From: Terrabacter tumescens
GTDB taxonomy: Bacteria > Actinomycetota > Actinomycetes > Actinomycetales > Dermatophilaceae
Length of the DNA: 64,000 nucleotides
Direction: 5' to 3'
Assembly (NCBI RefSeq): GCF_014646815.1
Contig: NZ_BMNZ01000009.1
Span: forward strand, 1-64,000
Part shown: piece by piece, positions 36,488 through 44,667 of the stretch
Position numbering within the stretch: position 1 is the first letter of the stretch
How the letters are laid out: the number at the start of each line of letters is the position of its first letter
Notes under the pieces: generated by a model
The model's input: the letters and a program-made list of their open reading frames with translations, nothing else
Database searches by the model: none
Told to the model about the DNA's origin: nothing
Program-made: the position numbers and the translations under genes

Positions 36488-37905
36488 CCGACGGCCGAAC
36501 GCTCGTCGCCGGGGTCGACAGCTCGACCCAGTCGACCAAGATCGTCGTCTGCGACGCCGAGACGGGGCAGGTCGTCCGGTCCGCCCGCGCCCCGCACCCG
36601 GACGGCACCGAGGTGCACCCCGACCGCTGGTGGGAGGCCTACGAGCAGGCCGCTGCCGGTGGGATCCTCGAGGGTGTGGCGGCCATCGCGGTGGGTGGCC
36701 AGCAGCACGGGATGGTGACGCTCGACGACGAGGACACCGTCGTGCGCGATGCCCTCCTCTGGAACGACACTCGGAGTGCGGGCGCCGCCCGTGACCTCAC
36801 TGCCGAGCTCGGCGGCGCTGCTGCATGGGTGGAGGCCGTCGGCTCGGCACTGGTCCCGAGCTTCACGGTGACGAAGCTGCGCTGGCTCGCCGAGCACGAG
36901 CCCGAGCGCGCTGCCCGGGTGGCTCGGGTCGTGCTGCCGCACGACTGGATGACGGGTCGGATCCTCCAGCAGGGCAACGGCTTCGAGCGCTGGAGCACCG
37001 ACCGCGGCGACGCGTCGGGCACCGGCTACTGGTCGGCAGCCGACGGCGACTACCGCCTCGACCTGCTCGAGCGCGCCTTCGGTCGCGTCGTCGAGGTGCC
37101 CGAGGTGCTCTCCCCCGCCCAGCGGGCGGGGCGCACCACCGGAGGCCTGCTCGTCGCTGCCGGTACCGGCGACAACATGGGCGCCGCGCTCGGCCTGACC
37201 CTGCAGCCGGGCGACGTCGTCGTGTCGCTCGGCACGAGCGGCACCGTCTTCACCCCCCACCGTTCCGCGATCCGCGACGAGTCGGGCGCCATCGCGGGCT
37301 TCGCCGACGCCACGGGCCACCACCTGCCGCTCATGTGCACCCTCAACGCCGCCCGCGTGCTGACTGCCACCGCCAGGATGATCGGGGTGGATCTCGCAGA
37401 GCTCGACCGCCTTGCGCTGCAGGCGAGTCCGGGCGCCGGTGGCCTGAGCCTGCTGCCCTACCTCGACGGCGAGCGCACGCCCGACCTTCCTGACGCGACG
37501 GGCACGCTCGCCGGGTTGACGCGCTCGAACGCCACCCCCGAGAACCTCGCACGGGCCGCCGTCGAGGGGATGCTCTGCAACCTCGTCGCCGGTGTCGACG
37601 CCCTGCGCGACAAGGACGTCGAGGTCCGGCGCATCCTGCTCATCGGCGGCGCGGCCGCCTCGCGCGCCGTGCGAGAGGTCGCTCCCGGGCTCTTCCGAGC
37701 ACCGGTCGTGGTGCCCGCGCCCGCCGAGTACGTCGGCGTCGGCGCCGCCCGACAGGCCGCGTGGGCCCTCTCGGCTGAGCCTGCCCCGCCGACGTGGGAC
37801 CTCGAGATCGACTCGGAGTATGCCGTCCGGCCGGGTGACGAGCAGGCGCACGCCGACGTCGTGGCGCGCTACCAGGCGCTCGTCACCCGGACGCACGGGA
37901 TCTGA
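36484..37905 (+). CDS. xylB: Xylulokinase-type FGGY sugar kinase
   Basis: A 473-residue FGGY kinase. The N-terminal ATP/sugar domain starts VAGVDSSTQSTKIVVCD; VGGQQHGMVTLD and WNDTRS are XylB-type sugar-binding blocks; VSLGTSGTVF and the C-terminal RILLIGGAAASRAVREVAP are the second domain signatures. It would phosphorylate D-xylulose made by the preceding dehydrogenase and pass it to the pentose phosphate pathway. GTG 36484 overlaps the upstream stop; ATG 36463 is an alternative. Confidence 0.92.
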   Translation: MTDGRTLVAGVDSSTQSTKIVVCDAETGQVVRSARAPHPDGTEVHPDRWWEAYEQAAAGGILEGVAAIAVGGQQHGMVTLDDEDTVVRDALLWNDTRSAGAARDLTAELGGAAAWVEAVGSALVPSFTVTKLRWLAEHEPERAARVARVVLPHDWMTGRILQQGNGFERWSTDRGDASGTGYWSAADGDYRLDLLERAFGRVVEVPEVLSPAQRAGRTTGGLLVAAGTGDNMGAALGLTLQPGDVVVSLGTSGTVFTPHRSAIRDESGAIAGFADATGHHLPLMCTLNAARVLTATARMIGVDLAELDRLALQASPGAGGLSLLPYLDGERTPDLPDATGTLAGLTRSNATPENLARAAVEGMLCNLVAGVDALRDKDVEVRRILLIGGAAASRAVREVAPGLFRAPVVVPAPAEYVGVGAARQAAWALSAEPAPPTWDLEIDSEYAVRPGDEQAHADVVARYQALVTRTHGI

Positions 37906-37912
37906 CCGGGCC

Positions 37913-37948
37913 CGGCTGCGCCGCACCTACCGGCTGCGCCGCACCTAT
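37913..37948. repeat. 18-bp tandem duplication
   Basis: The unit CGGCTGCGCCGCACCTAC is repeated twice head to tail (one final base differs) between xylB and the convergent DUF4328 gene, overlapping the latter's stop codon. Confidence 0.8.
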
Positions 37949-38757
37949 CGACGCGTGAACGCGGTGATCCGGCCGACGACGAGCGCGAGGAGCACCGCCG
38001 CCCCGGCGATCAGGGCGTTGCCCACGCCCTTGACGCCGAGGTAGAGCTCCAGCGTCGGCAGGAGCGACTCGACCGAGGCCGGCGCGCTGAGCCCGACCCG
38101 GAGGACGCGTTCGACGACGGCACACAGGACGGCCGGCAGGGCGACGAGCCACCAGGCGGTCACGAGCCTCGGGGTGCTCCGGTCGACGGGACCGTCGTGG
38201 ACGCCGCGACGGGCGTTGTGCGTGCCGTGCCACAGGTCGCGCAGGGCATAGGCGCCGAGCACGACGTTGGCCACGGGGACGAACCATCCCCCGACGGCGA
38301 TTCCGGTGCTGCGGGTGTAGACGTTGTGCGCCGACCGGTCCGAGGTCCAGAGACGGTGCAGCCAGACGAGGAACACCACGAACGCACCGGGAAGGACGTA
38401 GGTGATGGGCCACAGGAACTGATCGACCAGCGCACGCAGCACGACGAACTCCTCGACGTCCCGCGTGGCGACGAGACGCCTGAGCGTGAGGTCGACAGCC
38501 GCGGCCACGAGCTCGGCGACCGCCGTGAGGCCGAGCAGGGGCTGGGTGGCGCGCGCCAGGACGTCGTTGGCCCGGCTCCACGGGCGAACCTTCACCCGGT
38601 TGCCGTCCGACGTCAGTCCCATGAGGCCGGTGCGATCCGGTGTGGCCGGCGCGACGGGGGCCAGCGTGAAGGTAGCGGCCGCGGGGGCCGGCGGGGCAGC
38701 CGGCGCCGCAGCGACCCGGCTCGGTCCGGTCGGCGTGCTCGGTGGTTCGTAGGTCAT
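37945..38757 (-). CDS. DUF4328 membrane protein, paralogue A
   Basis: A 270-residue membrane protein with an Ala/Pro-rich start (residues 1-45), the block NRVKVRPWSRAN, about five hydrophobic segments and the family core LVWLHRLWTSDRSAHNVYTRSTGIAVGGWFVPVANVVLGAYALRDLWHG. It is clearly paralogous to the gene at 41736-42563. Function unknown. Confidence 0.85.
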   Translation of the reverse strand: MTYEPPSTPTGPSRVAAAPAAPPAPAAATFTLAPVAPATPDRTGLMGLTSDGNRVKVRPWSRANDVLARATQPLLGLTAVAELVAAAVDLTLRRLVATRDVEEFVVLRALVDQFLWPITYVLPGAFVVFLVWLHRLWTSDRSAHNVYTRSTGIAVGGWFVPVANVVLGAYALRDLWHGTHNARRGVHDGPVDRSTPRLVTAWWLVALPAVLCAVVERVLRVGLSAPASVESLLPTLELYLGVKGVGNALIAGAAVLLALVVGRITAFTRR

Positions 38758-38855
38758 GACGTTCCTCCCCTGTGAGTGGACGTCTGGAACCTACGGGAGG
38801 TCGAGGGTCGGCCTCGCCGCTCATCCACAGGCCCCCGCGAGGCCCGACCGCCGGG

Positions 38856-40338
38856 TCAGAGCTCGCTCGACGCCTGCAGGCGACCGGAGGCCACGGCCTC
38901 GGCGAGGGCGGCATGGTCGCCCTCGTTCTTGTCGGCATAGGCCACGGCGAAGTCCGCGACGGCCTCGTCGAACTCCACTCCTTCGCCCCCGCCCGTGACG
39001 TCCCCGCCCTTGCCCGCAGCACCGTCCGGCCCCCCGGCCACGTCCTGCCCCCGCTCCCCCCGACCCGAGGTAGGCAGCGATGTCGCGGCGGTCCCCCGAC
39101 CGGGCGTGCGCGCGGGCAAGCGTCCAGGCGCACATCTGCCCCAGCATGTCCAGGGTCGCGTCGTCGATGGTCTCGATCTCGAATCCGCCCTTCCAGTCAC
39201 GGAACTGGCGGACGTAGAAGTCGCGCTCGACCCCGTCGATCCCGGCGGTGCGCTGCCACCCGAGCAGGATGTCGCTGCTCGCCTGCATCAGCCGCTGCCC
39301 CTCGACGACCCGTCGCCCCTGGTTGTCGAAGGTGGGGCCGGACAGGTGCGCGGCAAGCACCGAGTCGACGGCCTCCTTGGCCTGCAGCATCAACGGGTCC
39401 CCCGACTCGTCGAGCAGCAGCATCAGCCAGGCGCGGGTGCCGACCGAGCCGACGCCGACGGCCTTGCGGGCGAGGTCGACCACGCGGAACCGGTCGAGCA
39501 GGACGCGCCGGTCGGCCTGCAGGGTGCCGCGGTACTGCACGAGGATCCGGCCGGCCCAGTCGTCGAGGTCATCGGCGAGGTCCGGGGCGAGGTCGCGCAC
39601 CGGCACGAGCAGTGGCGGGTCGCTGGCGAAGCGTGGCTGACCGTCCTCGACGGTGGTCAGCTTGCCCAGCGCATGGGCGGAGTCCCGGCTCCGGGACTTC
39701 TCCACGACCCGCCGCGTCGTGGCGCGGGACGCCTTGGGCAGCGCCTCCTTGAGCCGGGGCAGGCCCGGCTGGAGCTCGCCCCGGGTGTACCAGACCTCCA
39801 GCATCGACTGCGCGGCGAACCGCGCCATCGACAGCCGGTAGGACCGCACGGCCGCCGTCGTGATCGCGCGACGGCGCTTGCGGCGCAGGCCGTTTCCGCG
39901 GCCGGCGATCTCGAGGCTGGCGGCCAGCCGCTTGACGTCCCACTCGAACGGACCGGGCCACGTCTCGTCGAAGTCGTTGAGGTCGAAGACCTGTCGCCGC
40001 TCCGGCGACGCGTAGAGCCCGAAGTTGGACACGTGCGCGTCACCGCACAGCTGGACCGTCAGCCCGGTGCCCGGTGCGGTCGAGAGGTCGGCCGCCATGA
40101 CGGCCGCTGCGCCGCGGTAGAACGCGAAGGGCGAGGCGAGCATGCGGCCGTGACGGACGGGCAGCAGCTCCGCGATGCGGGCGCGCCCCTGCTCCTCGAG
40201 GAGGGCGACGACGTCCTGGGCACCCGGGGGTGCGAGCTGCGCGTGGGCAGCGAGCGGCATACGCGATCGGGCCTCCCGGACGCGCTCGGCACGTGTGGCC
40301 GAGGCCTCCGGGAGGGCCCCGTCGGGCGCCCCGCTCAC
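38856..40338 (-). pseudogene. DUF2252 protein with a C-terminal frameshift
   Basis: The first about 420 residues are a complete DUF2252 domain (VQLCGDAHVSNFGLYASPERRQVFDLNDFDETWPGPFEWDVKRLAASLE), a kinase-like fold family of unknown activity. At the G6 run (plus 39056-39061, C6) the frame is lost after IAAYLGSG; removing one G restores GQDVAGGPDG and the conserved end FAVAYADKNEGDHAALAEAVASGRLQ to the stop at 38856. As given, the frame instead runs to 38821 with a low-complexity Arg/Gly tail. One-base homopolymer error or true mutation. Confidence 0.8.
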
Positions 40339-40357
40339 GGGACCACTGCTCCCGCGG

Positions 40358-40738
40358 TCAGGCCAGCGCCTTGGCCTTGAGGGAGGCGAACTCGTCGGCC
40401 GTGATCGCGCCGGTGTCGAGCAGCTCCTTGGCCTTGGCGATCTGCTCCGGCGCCGACGTGCCCGTGCCGGCCACCGAGCGCACGTAGTCCTCCTGCGCCT
40501 GGCGAGCCTGCTCGTACGACTTCGCCGTGCGCTCGTTCATGCCACGGCCGCGGACGATGAGGTAGACGATCGCGGTGATGAAGGTGAAGAAGACGAGGCA
40601 CACGACCCAGAGCGCCTTCATCCCGCCGGAGACCTCGGGGTCGCGGAAGAGGTCAGCGACGATCGAGAACAGCACCATGAGGTACGACGCGAACGCGAAG
40701 AAGATGATGATGAACCAGATGATGTCCCAGAACGACAT
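40358..40738 (-). CDS. SHOCT-domain membrane protein
   Basis: A 126-residue protein with two membrane helices (about 6-30 and 42-62) of the PLDc_N type, a charged linker (RGRGMNERTAKSYEQARQAQEDY), and a C-terminal SHOCT motif (APEQIAKAKELLDTGAITADEFASLKAKAL). SHOCT segments are short oligomerisation modules. It starts 19 bases after the DUF2252 gene in coordinates and reads in the same direction. Function unknown. Confidence 0.85.
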   Translation of the reverse strand: MSFWDIIWFIIIFFAFASYLMVLFSIVADLFRDPEVSGGMKALWVVCLVFFTFITAIVYLIVRGRGMNERTAKSYEQARQAQEDYVRSVAGTGTSAPEQIAKAKELLDTGAITADEFASLKAKALA

Positions 40739-40853
40739 GTCGGGGCGACCTTTCTCGTAGGGCAGCGACCCAGTCGGGTGTGCTCCCTGCCATCGTCACC
40801 ACCACCCCCGCCCCGCGGCATCATCCTCACGGGGTGACTGTGGGCCCGTGGGA

Positions 40854-41618
40854 TCAGCGGTACTCGGGGTTGTGCCAGCCGAAGTGCTCGCCCTCGTTCC
40901 ACGCCGACCGCACGTTGCCGTATGCCGGCACGCCACCTGCGTCGTGCAGCATCCTCGCGAGGTGCATGAGGTTCCACGTCATGAAGGTCGTGTTGCGGTT
41001 GGTGAAGTCGTTCTCGGGTCCCCCGCTGCCGGGGTCGAGGTAGCTCGGGCCCGGGCCGGCCTCGCCGATCCAGCCGGCGTCGGCGTTGGGCGGGATGGTG
41101 TAGCCGACGTGCTGGAGGCTGTAGAGCACGTTCTGCGCGCAGTGCTTGATGCCGTCCTCGTTGCCGGTGATGAGGCACCCGGCGACCCTGCCGTAGAAGA
41201 GGTACTGCCCCTGGTCGTTGAGCATGCCGCTGAGAGAGTAGATGCGCTCGATGAGGCGCTTCGCGACGCTGGAGTTGTCACCGAGCCAGATCGGTCCGGC
41301 GACGACGAGGATCTGGCTGTCGAGGATGCCGGGGTAGATCTCGGGCCAGGCGTCTGTCTCCCAGCCGTGCTCGCGCATGTCGGGGTAGACGCCGGTCGCG
41401 ACGTCGTGGTCGACGAGACGGATCTCCTCGACGGTGACGCCGTGCTCGCGCATGATGGCCGCGCTCGCGTCGACGAGCCCCTGCGTGTGGCTGAGCTCGG
41501 GGCTCTTCTTGAGGGTGCAGTTGACGTAGGTGGCCCTGAGGCCGCTGAAGTCCCAGCCGCTCGGGCCGGCTGTGGTGCTCGTCCCGCTCGTGTCACTCGT
41601 GCTGCTCGTGTCGCTCAT
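40854..41618 (-). CDS. Flavodoxin-like NAD(P)H-dependent FMN reductase family protein
   Basis: A 254-residue protein with a flavodoxin-like fold: ATYVNCTLKKSPELSHTQGLV (phosphate-binding start), GPIWLGDNSSVAKRLIERI (flavin-binding loop) and GCLITGNEDGIKHCAQNVLYSLQHVGYTIPP. The N-terminal 20 residues are Ser/Thr-rich and dispensable. ATG 41618 is used; the open frame extends further but without coding character. Substrate unknown. Confidence 0.82.
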   Translation of the reverse strand: MSDTSSTSDTSGTSTTAGPSGWDFSGLRATYVNCTLKKSPELSHTQGLVDASAAIMREHGVTVEEIRLVDHDVATGVYPDMREHGWETDAWPEIYPGILDSQILVVAGPIWLGDNSSVAKRLIERIYSLSGMLNDQGQYLFYGRVAGCLITGNEDGIKHCAQNVLYSLQHVGYTIPPNADAGWIGEAGPGPSYLDPGSGGPENDFTNRNTTFMTWNLMHLARMLHDAGGVPAYGNVRSAWNEGEHFGWHNPEYR

Positions 41619-41666
41619 GAGCCGACTGTCCTCTGCCGCAACGGACCGCCGCAACGGCCTGGATGT

Positions 41667-41705
41667 GACGAGGTGCTGACGTCCCGTGGACGTCAGCACC
41701 TCGTC
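41667..41705 (-). terminator. Terminator of DUF4328 paralogue B
   Basis: Perfect 18-bp arms GACGAGGTGCTGACGTCC and its complement, three-base loop, between the DUF4328 stop (41736) and the flavodoxin-like start. Confidence 0.8.
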
Positions 41706-41735
41706 GACCGCGTGGCCGCGCCCCTCCCGGCGGTG

Positions 41736-42563
41736 TCAGCGACGCGTGAGCGCCATGACCTTGCGGATGTAGAGGATGGCGATCACGGCGCCGGCCGCGC
41801 CGGCCACCCCGCCGAGGGCTTCGTACGTGAGGCTCGCCTGGACCGAGGTCATGAGCGCGTCGATCGAGTCGGGGCGCTGCAGACCGCTCTCCGCACCGCG
41901 ACCCAGCATGACGAGCACGAGGTTGACGGCGATGACGACCCAGAAGGCGATGACGAGTCGCGGGGTCGCGGCCGGGCGGCCCGGCTTGGCCTCGGGGCTG
42001 GCGTGCTCGACGCCCCACAGCAGGTCTCGCAGGGCGAGCGGGCCGAGGACGAAGTTGGCGAACGGGATGAACCAGCCACCGATCGCCATGCCCGTGCCGC
42101 GCGTGTAGAGGCTGTGGTCGGAGCGGTCCGAGGTCCACACGCGGTGGAACCAGACCAGCAGCAGGATGGCGGAGAGCGCCCCGACACCGAGGATGAGCAG
42201 GTAGAGGCCGTCGGCGCTCTGGGCCTCGCGCTCCATGGCGGCGAAGTCACGGTCCTCGAGCTGGCCCTTGACCTTGACGTCCAACGAGGTGAGGTAGAGG
42301 TTCGCGAGCGCCCCGACGACGAACGCCGCCTGGGTCATGACGGCGACGACGGCCGTGGACTGGCGCCACGGCCGCACCGCGACGTTCTTGACGTTGGCCG
42401 TGACACCCGTCTGGGCGGCGGCGGGCGCGGGCGGCGGTGGTGGTGCCGTGGCCGTCGCGGCCGGCTGGGCGCCGGTCGGGACGGTCGGGACGGTCGGGAC
42501 CGTCGAGGCCGTTGGGACCGCGGGCGATGCCGGTGGTTCGTACGGTGCGGCGGGCTGGGTCAT
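41736..42563 (-). CDS. DUF4328 membrane protein, paralogue B
   Basis: A 275-residue paralogue of 37945-38757. It shares the VAVRPWRQST block, the core LVWFHRVWTSDRSDHSLYTRGTGMAIGGWFIPFANFVLGPLALRDLLWG, and a Pro/Thr/Ala-rich N-terminus of about 60 residues with repeated TVPTVPTVPT. About five hydrophobic segments. Function unknown. Confidence 0.85.
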   Translation of the reverse strand: MTQPAAPYEPPASPAVPTASTVPTVPTVPTGAQPAATATAPPPPPAPAAAQTGVTANVKNVAVRPWRQSTAVVAVMTQAAFVVGALANLYLTSLDVKVKGQLEDRDFAAMEREAQSADGLYLLILGVGALSAILLLVWFHRVWTSDRSDHSLYTRGTGMAIGGWFIPFANFVLGPLALRDLLWGVEHASPEAKPGRPAATPRLVIAFWVVIAVNLVLVMLGRGAESGLQRPDSIDALMTSVQASLTYEALGGVAGAAGAVIAILYIRKVMALTRR

Positions 42564-42651
42564 GTGCGTTCTCCCCTGTCGATGTGACGTGCGGCCGCAA
42601 CGTAGCGCAGCGCCGACACCGACAGGGGCAGAACGGGACGAACCGCCCCGG

Positions 42652-44412
42652 TCACATCCGCTCTGGAGACTCCAGCCCGAGCAGGTCGAGACCCGTCGTC
42701 ATGACACGGAAGACGAGGGCGCACAGGGTCAGGCGCGACTCCTTGACCTCGTCGTGCTCGGCCTTGAGCACGGGACAGTTCTCGTAGAACGCCGAGAACG
42801 CCTGTGCCAGCTCGAAGAGGTAGCCGGCGAGCCGGTGCGGCTCGTAGGTGTCGCCGACCTCGGCCACGACATCGCCGAACCCGAGCAGGTGCGTGGCGAG
42901 GGCACGCTCGTGCAGCTCACCGAGCAGGATCGGCGCGTGCTGGGCGGCCGGGTCGAGCCCCACCTGGCGGAAGATCGACCGGACGCGGGCCACGACGTAC
43001 TGCAGGTAGGGGCCCGTGTTGCCGGTGAGCGCGACCATGCGGTCGAGGTCGAAGACGTACTCGCTGTCGTGCGCGACGGACAGGTCGGCGTACTTCACGG
43101 CCCCGATGCCGATCTGCCGCGCGATGGTCGCCCGCAGCGTGTCGTCGAGGTCGGGGCGCGTCTCGTCGATGACGGCGCGCGCCTTGTCGACGGCCTCCTC
43201 GAGCAGCGCCATGAGCCGCAGCGGCGCACCGGAGCGCGTCTTGAGGATCTTGCGGTCCTCGCCGAGCACGTTGCCGATCTGCACGTGGACGGGCACGACG
43301 TCGTCGGGCAGCCAGCCGGCCTTGCGCGCCGTGTCCCAGACCATGTTGAGGTGCAGCGACTGCGGCGCCCCGATGACGTAGAGCACCCGATGGGCACCGA
43401 GGTCGTGCACGCGGTACTTGATCGTCGCCAGATCCGTTGTGGCATAGCCGTATCCGCCGTCGGACTTGCGGATGATGAGCGGCACCGGCTTGCCCTCGCG
43501 GCCGGTGTAACCGTCGAGGAAGACGCACAGGGCGCCGTCGGAGACCTCGGCGATGCCGCGTGACTCGAGCTCCTCGCAGATGCCGGGGAGGGCGTCGTTG
43601 TACATCGACTCGCCCGCGAGGTGCAGGTCGGTCAGCGTGACGCCGAGGGTCGAGTAGAGCTTGTTGAAGTAGACCTTGGACAGGTCGACGAGCTCGTTCC
43701 AGAGCCGCAGCGTCTCGGCGTCGCCGGCCTGCAGGAGCACGACCCGGGAGCGGGCCCTGACGTTGAAGTCGCCTGCGCTGCCGGCGGGTTCGGCCTTCTC
43801 GGCGGCGTCGAACTTGACCCGGGCTGCCTGGTAGAACGCGTTCGGGTCGGTGACGAGCAGACCCGCCTCGTCCGAGCCCTCGCCGACGTCGAGCAGGTGC
43901 TCGATGAGCATGCCGAAGGGCGTGCCCCAGTCACCGATGTGGTTCTGACGGATGACGTTGTGGCCCAGGTGCTCGAGCGTGCGGGCGATGGAGTCGCCGA
44001 CGACGGTCGTGCGCAGGTGCCCGACGTGCATCTCCTTGGCGACGTTGGGCGCGGAGTAGTCGATGGGGATGTTCTGCGTCGGCTGGAGCGGGACGCCGGC
44101 GCGCTCGTCGGCCTCGACCTCCTGGAGCAGGCCGGCGATCCACGCGCTCGAGAAGGTGAGGTTGATGAACCCCGGCCCGCTCACCTCGACGGAGTCGCAG
44201 ACGCCGTCGAGGTCGAGTGCGGCGACGATCTTGGCCGCCACGTCGCGCGGCGGCATCCCGACCTTCTTGGCCAGGGCGAGCGCGGCGTTGACCTGCACGT
44301 CGGCGAACTGCGACGGACGCAGCACCGGGTCCGCCTCGCGGTAGTCGTCACCGAGAGCGGCGGCGATCGCGGACTGGACCTTGGGCGTGAGCGCGACGAG
44401 CGGGGAAACCAT
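42652..44412 (-). CDS. argS: Arginyl-tRNA synthetase
   Basis: A 586-residue class I synthetase. The HIGH-type motif is in SAPNVAKEMHVGHLRTTVVGDSI (HVGH, near residue 125), after the N-terminal tRNA-recognition domain; the C-terminal DALR anticodon-binding domain (RALATHLLGFGDVVAEVGDTYEPHRLAGYLFELAQAFSAFYENCPVL) ends GLESPERM. It charges tRNA-Arg such as that at 50335. ATG 44412 starts the conserved N-terminus. Confidence 0.97.
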   Translation of the reverse strand: MVSPLVALTPKVQSAIAAALGDDYREADPVLRPSQFADVQVNAALALAKKVGMPPRDVAAKIVAALDLDGVCDSVEVSGPGFINLTFSSAWIAGLLQEVEADERAGVPLQPTQNIPIDYSAPNVAKEMHVGHLRTTVVGDSIARTLEHLGHNVIRQNHIGDWGTPFGMLIEHLLDVGEGSDEAGLLVTDPNAFYQAARVKFDAAEKAEPAGSAGDFNVRARSRVVLLQAGDAETLRLWNELVDLSKVYFNKLYSTLGVTLTDLHLAGESMYNDALPGICEELESRGIAEVSDGALCVFLDGYTGREGKPVPLIIRKSDGGYGYATTDLATIKYRVHDLGAHRVLYVIGAPQSLHLNMVWDTARKAGWLPDDVVPVHVQIGNVLGEDRKILKTRSGAPLRLMALLEEAVDKARAVIDETRPDLDDTLRATIARQIGIGAVKYADLSVAHDSEYVFDLDRMVALTGNTGPYLQYVVARVRSIFRQVGLDPAAQHAPILLGELHERALATHLLGFGDVVAEVGDTYEPHRLAGYLFELAQAFSAFYENCPVLKAEHDEVKESRLTLCALVFRVMTTGLDLLGLESPERM

Positions 44413-44667
44413 GCCGGTCAGTCTATTTGTGCGCGCCGGGTGCCCGCGCCACCGTTTCCGCCGGGCCCGGGCGATGGCGTATGCCGCGTGCTCGGGTCTG
44501 CGTGCTTGCCCGGGTGAGCTCGGGCGCGGTGCGGCGCAGTGGCAGGCCGACCCGGACGGGCTCGAGGAGGCGCGGACCGACGCTGACCGGCCGGACAGGG
44601 GTGTGGCCACGTGCACCGGGTGCACGTGGCCACGTCGACCTGTGGTGACTCGACCGTCAGGACGTGG

